Assembly: GCA_004011035.1 (NCBI GenBank)
Contig: CP025734.1
Span: forward strand, 2,068,001 to 2,132,000
DNA: 64,000 bases
Direction: 5' to 3'
Source: Bdellovibrio sp. qaytius
GTDB taxonomy: Bacteria > Bdellovibrionota > Bdellovibrionia > Bdellovibrionales > Bdellovibrionaceae
Shown here: piece by piece, positions 1 through 8,301 of the stretch
Layout: each line of letters begins with the position of its first letter
How positions within the stretch are numbered: position 1 is the stretch's first letter
Notes under the pieces: generated by a model
The model's database searches: none
What the model was told of the DNA's origin: nothing
The model's input: the letters and a program-made list of their open reading frames with translations, nothing else
Program-made: the position numbers and the translations under genes

Positions 1-1043
1 TTGGTAAATACGACTCAGAAAATCCAAAACACCCTGTTCTTGAAGACACTGATATTTTAGTTTTAAATAGCCAAGCTATTGGTGAGGCAGCTTCATATTT
101 TGACAACTTATGGTCTTCAAAATTCGTTAAAACAATTAACCTTGGCAAAATGTCTCCAAACCAATTAAAGCCAGGTTCGTGTGAAGCCAGACAAACAACT
201 GATGCCTCTGAGCGCGAAGCTGATGCCTGCGAATACACTCGTAAGCGCAACGAACAATTAGTTACTAAACAAAGAGCCGAATTAATTCAGTTAGCGATCA
301 AATACACTTCTCACTTAACTCAATCAGAAGCCTTAAATAAATGGTCTTCAAATAAAAATGCTTTAACTGTTGGTCCGGTTGATTATTTATTTGATAACCC
401 AGTTGGACAAAAAAGCTCTCTTAAAAAGCCTGAAGCTTTTGAAAACAATATCGCCAAACAACTTTATGCTGCTGTAAAAACCGCACAAAAATCTGTAGTC
501 ATCATTACGCCTTACTTCGTAGTTACTCCAGAGCAAGAAGCCTTATTTACTGAGTTACGTTCAAGACATGTAAAAATTCGTGTTTTCACAAATGGTTCGC
601 ACTCTAATGATGTGCCGGCTTCTCATATCGGTTATTTAAAAACTCGCGAAATAGCTCTTAAACTTGGTGTTCAAATATGGGAATACAACGGACCAGATAC
701 ATTGCATGCTAAAATGGTCTTAATCGATCGTAACAAAATGTTTATCGGTTCATTCAACTGGGATTTCAGATCGCAAAATTTAAACCGTGAAGTTGGAATC
801 GTTGCTCGCTTAGAAGAAGGCAACTCTGTGAATGTTGATGAAACTGATGTCTTTGCAAAAGTAGCTCGTATTTATGAGCGCTCGACTCGCCTTGGTAGCC
901 ACAGTCATTTAAATGGTGATATCGGCGACGATGGTCAATTTAGCCAAGATGAATTAGATGTTTTAGCTGACGAAATCAAAGAAGGTAATCAACGTAACCT
1001 TTTTTGGAAAATCACTTACCCTTTAATTAAAAAGCAACTGTAA
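1..1043 (+). CDS. Phospholipase D-family protein, 5'-truncated by window edge
   Basis: The frame is open from base 3, so the gene starts upstream of the window. Alignment by eye with the next gene, its tandem paralogue, suggests about 145 N-terminal residues are missing, including the signal peptide and the first HKD motif. The second catalytic motif, HxKxxxxD, is present at bases 705-728 and is followed by GSFNWDFRSQN, typical of the PLD superfamily. Near the C-terminus (bases 918-953) a DxGxDGxFxxxE loop resembles an EF-hand. Family members hydrolyse or transfer phosphodiester bonds in phospholipids or nucleic acids; the substrate cannot be read from sequence. The spacing to the next gene is 28 bases, so the pair is probably one transcript. 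Confidence 0.85.
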   Translation, partial: GKYDSENPKHPVLEDTDILVLNSQAIGEAASYFDNLWSSKFVKTINLGKMSPNQLKPGSCEARQTTDASEREADACEYTRKRNEQLVTKQRAELIQLAIKYTSHLTQSEALNKWSSNKNALTVGPVDYLFDNPVGQKSSLKKPEAFENNIAKQLYAAVKTAQKSVVIITPYFVVTPEQEALFTELRSRHVKIRVFTNGSHSNDVPASHIGYLKTREIALKLGVQIWEYNGPDTLHAKMVLIDRNKMFIGSFNWDFRSQNLNREVGIVARLEEGNSVNVDETDVFAKVARIYERSTRLGSHSHLNGDIGDDGQFSQDELDVLADEIKEGNQRNLFWKITYPLIKKQL

Positions 1044-1071
1044 TAACTGAAAGCCTACTGGAGCCATACCG

Positions 1072-2550
1072 ATGAAAAAACTTTTATTACTTCTTATTAC
1101 AGTTTTAGCTGCAAGCACGGCCTTAGCAGATAAGATCGTATTTTTAGATGATCCAGATGATTCAATTCGTGCGCGTGTTCATTTTATTTTAACTGCTGAA
1201 CGCGAAATTCGCGCTCAATATTTTACAATCGAAGACGACGAAGTTTCTGCTTCGGGTTTAAGTTTATTAGGTAAGGCTGCTGAACGCGGTGTTAAAGTTC
1301 GTATTATCGTAGATGCTATGCACAACTTGATGTCTGACGAAAAAATGGCGGCTCTTTTACTTAATCCGAATGTAGAAATTCGTGAATACAATAATTTTAA
1401 ACTCTATGCTCCATGGCGCTATTCAAAACGTATGCATGACAAAGCCCTTATTATTGATCGTCATGCTTTAATCGCTGGTGGCAGAAACGTGGCTAATGGT
1501 TATTTTGGTAAAGCCTCTGATGACGACGAAGTTACAAAACCAGTCTTAGAAGACACTGATGCTTTGGTTTTAGATAGCAGCGCTATTGATGAAGCGGCTA
1601 ACTATTTTGACAACTTATGGTTTTCAAGATTCGTAAAGCCTGTTGATTTAAGCTATAAAGATAAAAAACAATTAGCCGAAGGCGCATGCGACAGCAAAAG
1701 ATTTCAAAGCGAACGCGGTGATAATGAATACGATGACTGTGAATACCGCAGAAAAAACAACATTAAAAAAGTTCAAGCCGCAATGTTATCTTTAAATCAA
1801 GCTTACCAAAAAACAATTGCTGAAAACGGCAATCCAACTAGCAAAGAAGGCGTTTTAATGGCTTGGGATTTATTAGCTGTTAAAACTGGTAATATCGATT
1901 ACATTTATGATAATCCGGTAGGTCAAAAAAGCAATTTAGAAAAACCAGAAGCCTTACAAAATAATATCGCGAAACAACTTTACGCAGCAGTTGGTCGCGC
2001 CCAAAATCATGTTGTGATTGTGACTCCGTATTTCGTGGTCACACCTGAACAAGTTGAATTGTTTAAAATGTTACGCGAGCGTGGTGTTAAAGTTGAAGTT
2101 TTCACTAATGGTAAAAATTCAAATGATGTTTCTGCAGCTCATGTGGGTTACGAAAACACGGTTCACTTGGCTGAACAGCAAGGCGTACGCGTTTGGTTAT
2201 ATAATGGACCAGACACCTTACACGCTAAAATGGTTTTAATTGATGATTCGATTTTATTCGTTGGTTCATTTAACTGGGATTTTAGATCGCAAAACCTAAA
2301 CCGTGAAGTGGGCATCATCGCTGACATCACTGCTGTTGAACAAGTAAATCACTTGCAAACTGATATTCAAGATAAATTGGCGCGTATCATGTCTCGCTCA
2401 CACCCTCGTGGTGATGGTGACAATTCAAATTCAAAAATTGGCCATTTAGATGAAAATCAAATCAGAAAACTGGCAACGATGATTCGCAGTTCACATTCAA
2501 GAACTTGGCTATGGGATTTATTATTTCCATTAATTAAAGGACAACTGTAA
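1072..2550 (+). CDS. Secreted phospholipase D-family protein (two HKD motifs)
   Basis: The 492-residue product opens with a clear signal peptide (about residues 1-19, Leu-rich core, cleavage after ALA). It carries two HKD motifs: H122-K124-D129 followed by GGRN, and H384-K386-D391 followed by GSFNWDF. Two motifs in one chain is the usual arrangement of cardiolipin-synthase/PLD-like enzymes, which form one active site from both halves. Export suggests action in the periplasm or outside the cell. The start ATG has GGAG upstream. It is a tandem paralogue of the gene upstream, with near-identical stretches around the second motif. Its C-terminal loop, EF-hand-like in the paralogue, is degenerate here. 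A nuclease or a phospholipase are both possible. Confidence 0.85.
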   Translation: MKKLLLLLITVLAASTALADKIVFLDDPDDSIRARVHFILTAEREIRAQYFTIEDDEVSASGLSLLGKAAERGVKVRIIVDAMHNLMSDEKMAALLLNPNVEIREYNNFKLYAPWRYSKRMHDKALIIDRHALIAGGRNVANGYFGKASDDDEVTKPVLEDTDALVLDSSAIDEAANYFDNLWFSRFVKPVDLSYKDKKQLAEGACDSKRFQSERGDNEYDDCEYRRKNNIKKVQAAMLSLNQAYQKTIAENGNPTSKEGVLMAWDLLAVKTGNIDYIYDNPVGQKSNLEKPEALQNNIAKQLYAAVGRAQNHVVIVTPYFVVTPEQVELFKMLRERGVKVEVFTNGKNSNDVSAAHVGYENTVHLAEQQGVRVWLYNGPDTLHAKMVLIDDSILFVGSFNWDFRSQNLNREVGIIADITAVEQVNHLQTDIQDKLARIMSRSHPRGDGDNSNSKIGHLDENQIRKLATMIRSSHSRTWLWDLLFPLIKGQL

Positions 2551-2754
2551 AAACAAATTCACTCGCCATGGGCCATTCATAATCATCGCTTGAATGGTAT
2601 CCGCGCAGCCAATGAATATTATCTAGCCTTCGTACATAAAAACCATTCGGAGAATTCTCTCCCTGCGAGACATTTTTAGAGGCTATGGTGAAGCTTCACC
2701 TAAGGTCAATGTTTTGAAAATTCTAAATTTACTCATCACAATGACCTCTTTAAT
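2551..2754. other. Intergenic stretch with several inverted repeats
   Basis: No gene is visible here. Three inverted repeats are: CCATTCA/TGAATGG at 2573-2579 and 2591-2597 with an 11-base loop; the 10-base palindrome GAGAATTCTC at 2650-2659; and the 14-base perfect palindrome GGTGAAGCTTCACC at 2687-2700. It could be a structured 3' UTR of the phospholipase transcript, a protein-binding site or a small RNA; nothing decides between them. Confidence 0.4.
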
Positions 2755-2784
2755 AAAAAAAGGCAGCCCTACAGCTGCCTTTTT
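2755..2784. terminator. Bidirectional rho-independent terminator
   Basis: The stem GGCAGC (2762-2767) pairs with GCTGCC (2774-2779) around a 6-base loop. It is preceded by an A-run and followed by a T-run, so it reads as a terminator on both strands. It lies between the convergent phospholipase gene and the deoxyhypusine-synthase-like gene. Confidence 0.85.
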
Positions 2785-2808
2785 CATTTAACTTAAATTA
2801 GTTAAAAC

Positions 2809-3780
2809 TTACTGACCTAATACGTACGCAAACATTAATGGTGCGCAGATAGATGCATCAGATTCAACGATGAACTTAGGTGTTTCAACACCTAGTTTAC
2901 CCCAAGTGATTTTCTCATTAGGAACCGCACCAGAGTACGAACCGTATGAAGTTGTAGAATCACTGATTTGGCAGAAGTAGCTCCATAAAGGAACGTTCTC
3001 TTGCTCTAAATCTTGATCTAACATGGGAACAACACAAATTGGGAAGTCACCAGCGATACCGCCACCGATTTGAAAGAAACCGACGTCTTGTTTTTTTGCA
3101 GCTAAGCTCATGTACCATTCAGCCCAATAAGTCATGTACTGGATTCCACCTTTTACAGTGTGAACATTTTTAATGTTACCCTTCATCACATGCCCTGCGA
3201 AAATGTTACCCGTTGTTGAATCTTCCCAACCTGGAACAACCATCGGAAGATTTTTTTCTGCCGCTGCTAATAACCAAGAATTTTTTGGATCGATTTGGTA
3301 ATGCTCTTTTAATTTACCGCTTAATAAAATTTTGTACATGTACTCATGTGGAAAATAAGCTTTACCTTCTTTGTCAGCAGCAGCCCATTCTTCATAAACT
3401 ACTTTTTCGATACGACGAATAGCTTCTTCTTCAGGAATACAAGTGTCAGTCACACGGTTTAAGTGACGATCTAATAATTCTTGTTCTTGCTCTGGAGTTA
3501 AATCACGGTAGTTCGGGATACGAACGTAGTGATCATGCGCCACTAGATTGTAGATATCTTCTTCTAAGTTTGCGCCTGTGCAAGAAATCGCGTGAACTTT
3601 TCCTTGGCGGATCATTTCAGCTAAAGATAAGCCGATTTCTGCCGAACTCATTGCACCGGCAAGAGTTACTAACATTTGGCCACCACGGTTGATGTGGGTT
3701 TTGTAACTAACAGCTGCGTCTCTTAAAGCTGCAGCATTGAAATGTCTAAAGTGATGATCGATAAAATTTGTAATAGTCAT
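2809..3780 (-). CDS. Deoxyhypusine synthase-like protein
   Basis: The 323-residue product matches the deoxyhypusine synthase family along its length. Its C-terminus has the motif WGK, then an SDAS-containing segment; Lys295 corresponds to the lysine that forms the enzyme-imine intermediate in the eukaryotic enzyme. Those enzymes transfer an aminobutyl group from spermidine to a lysine of eIF5A using NAD. Bacteria lack eIF5A, and bacterial relatives have been linked to homospermidine or other polyamine chemistry, so the acceptor is uncertain. The start ATG is followed directly by MTITNFIDHHF. It is a single gene ending 25 bases before the shared terminator. The family assignment is confident, the reaction is not. 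Confidence 0.85.
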   Translation of the reverse strand: MTITNFIDHHFRHFNAAALRDAAVSYKTHINRGGQMLVTLAGAMSSAEIGLSLAEMIRQGKVHAISCTGANLEEDIYNLVAHDHYVRIPNYRDLTPEQEQELLDRHLNRVTDTCIPEEEAIRRIEKVVYEEWAAADKEGKAYFPHEYMYKILLSGKLKEHYQIDPKNSWLLAAAEKNLPMVVPGWEDSTTGNIFAGHVMKGNIKNVHTVKGGIQYMTYWAEWYMSLAAKKQDVGFFQIGGGIAGDFPICVVPMLDQDLEQENVPLWSYFCQISDSTTSYGSYSGAVPNEKITWGKLGVETPKFIVESDASICAPLMFAYVLGQ

Positions 3781-3816
3781 TTAAAACTCCATTTAAATTT
3801 ATAAAGAGGTTGAACG

Positions 3817-3954
3817 TTACTTTAAGTCTTTCCACGAAGGAAGATCTTTTTTTTCTTTTTTAAGTTGATACCATTGGTAAAGTGTCACACCAACAACGGC
3901 AAGACCCGCTAAGAAAACCATGGCTGAGAATCCAAAGAAAATAACTAAGCTCAT
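3817..3954 (-). CDS. 45-residue single-span membrane microprotein
   Basis: This small open frame starts with an ATG that overlaps the tcdA stop by one base (TAATG), which implies translational coupling. The product has a hydrophobic segment at about residues 3-25, then a charged, Lys-rich tail (LKKEKKD near residues 31-37) that ends with a Trp. It looks like a one-pass inner-membrane protein with a short cytoplasmic tail. I do not recognise a family. The start-stop overlap, the clean membrane span and the lack of another gene in this 170-base gap argue that it is real. Confidence 0.6.
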   Translation of the reverse strand: MSLVIFFGFSAMVFLAGLAVVGVTLYQWYQLKKEKKDLPSWKDLK

Positions 3955-4841
3955 TAGTTAATGCTCCCGGCCGAGGGCACTTCAGTTGGTGCTTGTGCCA
4001 CAAGATTTTGCGTCATGATATCGCGAACAACCCATGAGGCCATCACTAAACCAAAAGAGCCCGTTACGAAACTTGCTGTTCCGTAAATAACACTTCTGTG
4101 TAAACAAGAGTGTGGATCGAATTCGCCTTGTGGACAAACGCATTTAAAGCCTTGGCCGTTATCATAATTTAATTCAATTGAAGGCATTGGTAATTCATCA
4201 GAGTAAACACACGGAATACCAAAAGCACCGCGACCACGTGGAAAGTTATACTCTTGACGTAAAATTTTACGTAATGAATGCGCTAACGGATCAACTTCAG
4301 TTTTTGCAAGATCAGCGATCTTAACACGAGTTGGATCCATTTTCGCCGAAGCACCACAACTTGTGATCACTTTTAAATTTTGCGTACGGCATTCATTTAA
4401 AAGAAAAGTTTTTGCAGTGATGTTATCAATACAATCTAAAATATAATCTGGTTTTGCAGATAAAATTTCTGCAGATGTGTCTTTGTTGTAAAAAATAGGT
4501 TTCGCAATCACTTCAGCTTGTGGATTAATTTTGCGAACACGTTCAGCCATGATCTCGGCTTTTTTCTTACCAACAAGACCTTGAAGTGCGTGTAACTGAC
4601 GATTTGCATTTGTAATACAAATCTCGTCGTGATCGATCAATGTGATTTTACCTACACCTGATCTAGCTAAAGATTCTGCAGCCCAAGAACCCACACCACC
4701 GAGACCTAAAATCATCACGTGCGTGTTAAAAAGAGTCTTCATGTTTTTATCACCGACTAAGCGACCCATGCGGTCGAAACGACGATGCAAAACGTAATTA
4801 GTTTCTTGAATTTCGAAAGGCTTGTTTTCCAGAGTTTCCAT
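3954..4841 (-). CDS. tcdA: tRNA threonylcarbamoyladenosine dehydratase (TcdA/CsdL, ThiF/E1-like)
   Basis: The 295-residue product is an E1-like (ThiF/MoeB fold) ATP-dependent enzyme. It has the nucleotide-binding motif GLGGVGSWAAE near residues 46-56, the acidic IDHDEI strand, N-A-N-R-Q and the DCIDN motif. The TSCGASAK segment and the region through DPLAHSLRKILR are typical of TcdA, which cyclises t6A at position 37 of ANN-decoding tRNAs. A hydrophobic C-terminal segment (TGSFGLVMASWVV) fits the membrane-associated tail known in this family. It sits downstream of a TatD-family gene, with 41 bases between them, and overlaps the microprotein downstream by one base. Confidence 0.9.
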   Translation of the reverse strand: METLENKPFEIQETNYVLHRRFDRMGRLVGDKNMKTLFNTHVMILGLGGVGSWAAESLARSGVGKITLIDHDEICITNANRQLHALQGLVGKKKAEIMAERVRKINPQAEVIAKPIFYNKDTSAEILSAKPDYILDCIDNITAKTFLLNECRTQNLKVITSCGASAKMDPTRVKIADLAKTEVDPLAHSLRKILRQEYNFPRGRGAFGIPCVYSDELPMPSIELNYDNGQGFKCVCPQGEFDPHSCLHRSVIYGTASFVTGSFGLVMASWVVRDIMTQNLVAQAPTEVPSAGSIN

Positions 4842-4882
4842 AGGGCGTTAGAAGTACCAAATAACTAGATAAGTTTAAAGTC

Positions 4883-5665
4883 TTAAGTGAAAAGTTTGCG
4901 GAAGTTTTCTGAGGTTTTTTCTAAGACGGTTTCGATGCTGATTTGTTTAATGCCTGCCACTGTTTTAGCCACGCTTAGCACAGATAATGGGCTATTTTGC
5001 TCGTCAGCCCAGCCCTCAGGCGCTTGATCAGGGCAATCGCTCTCTAAAAGCAGCTTTTCCAAAGGGATAGCTGCAACCGCTTCACGCAACTTTTTATTTT
5101 TTTCAAAAGTCACAGCCCCACCGACTGAGATCAAAAAGTTCATTTTTAAATACTGTTCTGCAATTTCAAGCGAAGAATTAAACGCGTGAACCATTCCTCC
5201 GACAGTGTCAGCTTCCCAAACCATCAGTACTCGTAGCGCTTCGTTATGGGCGCGAACCACGTGAAGCACTAATGGTTTTGAACTGGCTTTGGCTAACTGA
5301 ACTTGATTTTCAAAAAAAACAATTTGTCTGTCTGTGGCCCCATTTTGCGTGTACTGCTCGCGAAAATCTAAGCCCGTTTCGCCAAGGCCAGAAGCTGAAT
5401 GCAAGATGTGCGAAAGTTCGTTCATCGCTTCATCGCAAGTGGCTTCGTCATTTTCAGCCACAAAGTACGGATGCAAACCAAAAGCATTTTTAAAATTTTT
5501 TGGATATTGTTTTTGTAATAAAATTTGGCGCTGCCATCCTTCGGGATTTACGCCGGCTTCCATAAATAAATTTAAATTATTTTTTAAAGAGTCTTCTAAC
5601 CACTGAGTGCGTTGCTCTTCTGTAACTCGCGGGTCTGTCCAGTGACCATGACAGTCGCAATACAT
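4883..5665 (-). CDS. TatD-family metal-dependent hydrolase (probable DNase)
   Basis: The 260-residue product shows the TatD metal-binding pattern: an HxH near the N-terminus (CDCHGH), a glutamate in GLGETGLDF, a histidine in LVLHVVRAH, another in VHAFNS and an aspartate in LESDCPD. These enzymes act as metal-dependent 3'-5' exonucleases or phosphodiesterases in the cytoplasm. The length is normal for the family. It lies 4 bases downstream of the HPt-like gene and 41 bases upstream of tcdA, so all three are probably co-transcribed. The exact member of the family (TatD, YcfH or YjjV type) cannot be fixed by eye. Confidence 0.85.
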   Translation of the reverse strand: MYCDCHGHWTDPRVTEEQRTQWLEDSLKNNLNLFMEAGVNPEGWQRQILLQKQYPKNFKNAFGLHPYFVAENDEATCDEAMNELSHILHSASGLGETGLDFREQYTQNGATDRQIVFFENQVQLAKASSKPLVLHVVRAHNEALRVLMVWEADTVGGMVHAFNSSLEIAEQYLKMNFLISVGGAVTFEKNKKLREAVAAIPLEKLLLESDCPDQAPEGWADEQNSPLSVLSVAKTVAGIKQISIETVLEKTSENFRKLFT

Positions 5666-5669
5666 ATAT

Positions 5670-6155
5670 TTAAAATCCTAATTTTTTCATAAGATCATCG
5701 ATTTCACTTTGAGCTTTCATTGAACTTTGTTTACTAAACTGTTCTGAAATCCAGCGTAAACGTTCAATGAAGTTTGGGCTAATGACCTGTTTTAATTCAG
5801 CCATCGGAAGTTCGATTTTCTTAATAAGTATATTCAAGGCCTCAACCGCGTCTAACAATAAAGCCACTGTAACATCGTAAAGTTTAGCGTTCGTATCGAT
5901 TTCAGCCGCTTTATAAGCCACCATCTTGCAAAGTGAGGTGTAATCCGTCACTAAATTCAAACCATGGTCTGGTTCTGCCATCATCGCGATACTTGCAGAA
6001 GCCCCCATAATACGATCAATTTTGTTTCCAAAAACTTTAAGATTTTGTTTTTGCGAAAAATCGCCTTCCATCTCTTCGAGTAACTCAATAGACTCATTGA
6101 TGATGATGTTGGACTCTTGATAAAAATCATTTAGAATATCTGCATCTAGTGACAT
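5670..6155 (-). CDS. Degenerate HPt-like protein (CheA P1-like helical domain)
   Basis: The 161-residue product is almost all helical. Its start, with DFYQES...ESIELLEEME, resembles the first helix of CheA P1/HPt domains. The second helix, FGNKIDRIMGASASI, lines up with the CheA segment around the phosphorylated histidine, but Asp47 stands where the histidine would be and Met50 where the conserved lysine would be. If the alignment is right it cannot take part in ordinary phosphotransfer and may act as a binding domain or decoy. It is divergent from the HD-GYP-like gene with only 29 bases between the start codons. The HPt relation is a by-eye inference. Confidence 0.5.
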   Translation of the reverse strand: MSLDADILNDFYQESNIIINESIELLEEMEGDFSQKQNLKVFGNKIDRIMGASASIAMMAEPDHGLNLVTDYTSLCKMVAYKAAEIDTNAKLYDVTVALLLDAVEALNILIKKIELPMAELKQVISPNFIERLRWISEQFSKQSSMKAQSEIDDLMKKLGF

Positions 6156-6184
6156 ACTAAATTAGTCTACCAAAAGAGAAAAGA

Positions 6185-7117
6185 ATGGCAAAGGATTACG
6201 TATCAATCAGAGTTAGCACCCTGCGAGGCGATCAAAAAATCGACTTTGATGCGTATTTGAAAATTGATGAGAAGTGGATTTTATACCTTCGCCAGGGCGA
6301 TTCTTTTGAAGGCACCCGCCTAGATCGCCTAAAAGCTAAAAAACTAAAAAAGATGTATATCGCAACCGACGACGAAAATAAGTATCGCGATTACATGCAA
6401 AAAAATATCGACATGGCCTATGATGATAAATCTGGAAAAGACATCAAAACTCGCTCTGAAATCATTCAAGGAGCCCAGCAAAATAACGCTGAAGATGTTT
6501 TCGAAAAACCAGAAAGCGCTGAAGCGTACGGCGCAGCCAAAGAGGCCTCAACAAAGTACGTGGATTTCTTAATTAAAAATAATGATGCGGTAAAGTCTAT
6601 CATCGCACTTCCAAATCTTGATCAAAGCATCGCTCATCACGGCGTGACCGTATCAACGTTATCAGTCGCCTTGGCTGAACAGTTAAAAATGTTCGATCCT
6701 AAACAACGCCAATTGTTAGCTTTGGGTGGTTTGCTTCACGATTTCGGCCACTTTGATTCTCCTCTGAAAATTGCCCGTCCGATGAAAGATTTTTCTAAAG
6801 AAGATTTAGAAATTTACAAAAGACATCCGATTGAAGGCGCCCAAAAAGTTAAAGATAAAAATCATATGGATTTAGCCGTGACCACAATCATCCATCAGCA
6901 CGAAGAAAAATGCGATGGTTCTGGCCCGTTAGGCTTCTTAGAACCACAAATTGACCCGATGGCGCTTGTGACTGGCGCTTGCAATGCGATTGATCGCTCG
7001 ATGACTTACGAAGGCAACAGCCGCGAACAAGTTGTTAAGAAAATGATGGTCGAAGAACTGGGTAAATTTCCTCTGCAATATATCCAAACCCTGGGTAACA
7101 TTCTCAAAACCATTTAG
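6185..7117 (+). CDS. HD-GYP-like protein with altered GYP motif
   Basis: The 310-residue product has an N-terminal beta-rich region (about 1-75), a linker, and an HD-GYP-type domain from about residue 145. Visible landmarks are HHG (151-152), the HD pair H185-D186, KRHP at about 212-215, and HQHEEKCDGSG (about 237-247). Canonical HD-GYP enzymes hydrolyse cyclic di-GMP and carry HHE..DGxGYP; here the GYP triplet is replaced by GPL, and HDxGK reads HDFGH. It may still bind metals, but activity is uncertain. It is divergent from the HPt-like gene, so the two may belong to one signalling unit. Confidence 0.75.
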   Translation: MAKDYVSIRVSTLRGDQKIDFDAYLKIDEKWILYLRQGDSFEGTRLDRLKAKKLKKMYIATDDENKYRDYMQKNIDMAYDDKSGKDIKTRSEIIQGAQQNNAEDVFEKPESAEAYGAAKEASTKYVDFLIKNNDAVKSIIALPNLDQSIAHHGVTVSTLSVALAEQLKMFDPKQRQLLALGGLLHDFGHFDSPLKIARPMKDFSKEDLEIYKRHPIEGAQKVKDKNHMDLAVTTIIHQHEEKCDGSGPLGFLEPQIDPMALVTGACNAIDRSMTYEGNSREQVVKKMMVEELGKFPLQYIQTLGNILKTI

Positions 7118-7118
7118 A

Positions 7119-7133
7119 TTCGCCTCCGGCGAA
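7119..7133 (+). terminator. Possible weak terminator hairpin
   Basis: TTCGCC (7119-7124) pairs perfectly with GGCGAA (7128-7133) around a 3-base loop just after the stop of the HD-GYP-like gene. The following bases are only mildly T-rich, so intrinsic termination is uncertain. Confidence 0.35.
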
Positions 7134-7254
7134 CCTTATTCTAAAGGGTCGGCTATCGCCTCCTTAATTCCTAGACCTAAGTCATATCATTCGCCTGACT
7201 GAAAAGGCCGATAACTACTTGTGATTTATTAATATTTTACGGGAGTATTTTCGC

Positions 7255-8301
7255 ATGAAAACTAAATCCTCATTAGTTATGGGTTTTGAAATTAAAACTG
7301 TTCGCGGCCCGGTGTTAAAACCAGTCAGCCTAGAAATGTGGGATCAAAAATCTCGCTTCGCTGAATTCACACCCCATGCACCCTTAAAATTTATGAACGA
7401 TTCTTTAGTGGGTTTACAATTTCATAAGCTGACTAATTTTTTAAATGCTGCTGATCAAAAGCCATTTATCAACCAAGCCATCGAAGAATTATGCCCTTAT
7501 TCAACATTATTTTATTCATGCGCTGACCGCTTATTTCCAATTCAAAAGCAGCTTAAACCGGTTGATGAAAAGTTAGTTCAAACTTTCGAAAAAAACTGGT
7601 TTGCATACTGGGATGCTCAAGATTTTTCTAAAGGAATCAACTTTAATAAACTTGATCAAGCCTTTGATATGCTTTCAGAATTTGAATCTCAAATGAAAGC
7701 TCCGTTAATGTATAATTTCACATTACAATTTTCTAAAAAATTCAACGATCACTTGTTAGCGATGTATTCTTTCTTGTTTCACTTACGTTCTTTAATCGCT
7801 TTAGATCACAATATTCATATCGATGATTCATCATTTGAATCAGTCAAATGTGATTCGATTTCTGACTACTTACCACGTGCTGATTTCACAACAAATGACG
7901 CTTTAGTTTACTGGCAATTCAAAAAACTAGCGACACCATTTGTGGGTCAAAAAGACAAAGACATTCGCGTAGAAAAGCTTTTTGTTGAGCCTATGCAACG
8001 CGCTTTTGACCAGTACAATCACAATGCATGTGCCTTGATTGACCAATTGCCACAGGATTTACTATCTAGCAAACCAAACACTGAATTAGAACAGCACCTG
8101 CACCAGATTCAAATGGACTGGTTATTAGGTTCATCAGCGGGTTTATTATTTCGCGTACGTGAAGAACTATTTGGCCTACACCATGGATATGACAAAGTAT
8201 TTTGGACAGAAGCTTCTAACCAAAAAACTAAAAAACCTACGCAATTTAAAGTTTGTTTTGAATTAACTGAACAACACGTGGGCGCAAAAAAAGCTGCCTA
8301 A
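7255..8301 (+). CDS. Hypothetical protein, 348 residues
   Basis: I do not recognise a family. The product has no signal peptide or membrane span, is rich in aromatic residues (Phe, Tyr, Trp) and looks largely helical, so a soluble cytoplasmic protein is likely. The start ATG has GGGAG about 10 bases upstream, supporting this start. The gene stands alone, preceded by a 137-base gap, and converges on the DedA-family gene with a 4-base overlap of the ends. Codon use looks like that of its neighbours. Confidence 0.7.
   Translation: MKTKSSLVMGFEIKTVRGPVLKPVSLEMWDQKSRFAEFTPHAPLKFMNDSLVGLQFHKLTNFLNAADQKPFINQAIEELCPYSTLFYSCADRLFPIQKQLKPVDEKLVQTFEKNWFAYWDAQDFSKGINFNKLDQAFDMLSEFESQMKAPLMYNFTLQFSKKFNDHLLAMYSFLFHLRSLIALDHNIHIDDSSFESVKCDSISDYLPRADFTTNDALVYWQFKKLATPFVGQKDKDIRVEKLFVEPMQRAFDQYNHNACALIDQLPQDLLSSKPNTELEQHLHQIQMDWLLGSSAGLLFRVREELFGLHHGYDKVFWTEASNQKTKKPTQFKVCFELTEQHVGAKKAA

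Noticed and set aside
2054-2239. Small plus-strand frame inside the phospholipase gene
   Set aside because: It is a frame shadow within a gene with two intact catalytic motifs.
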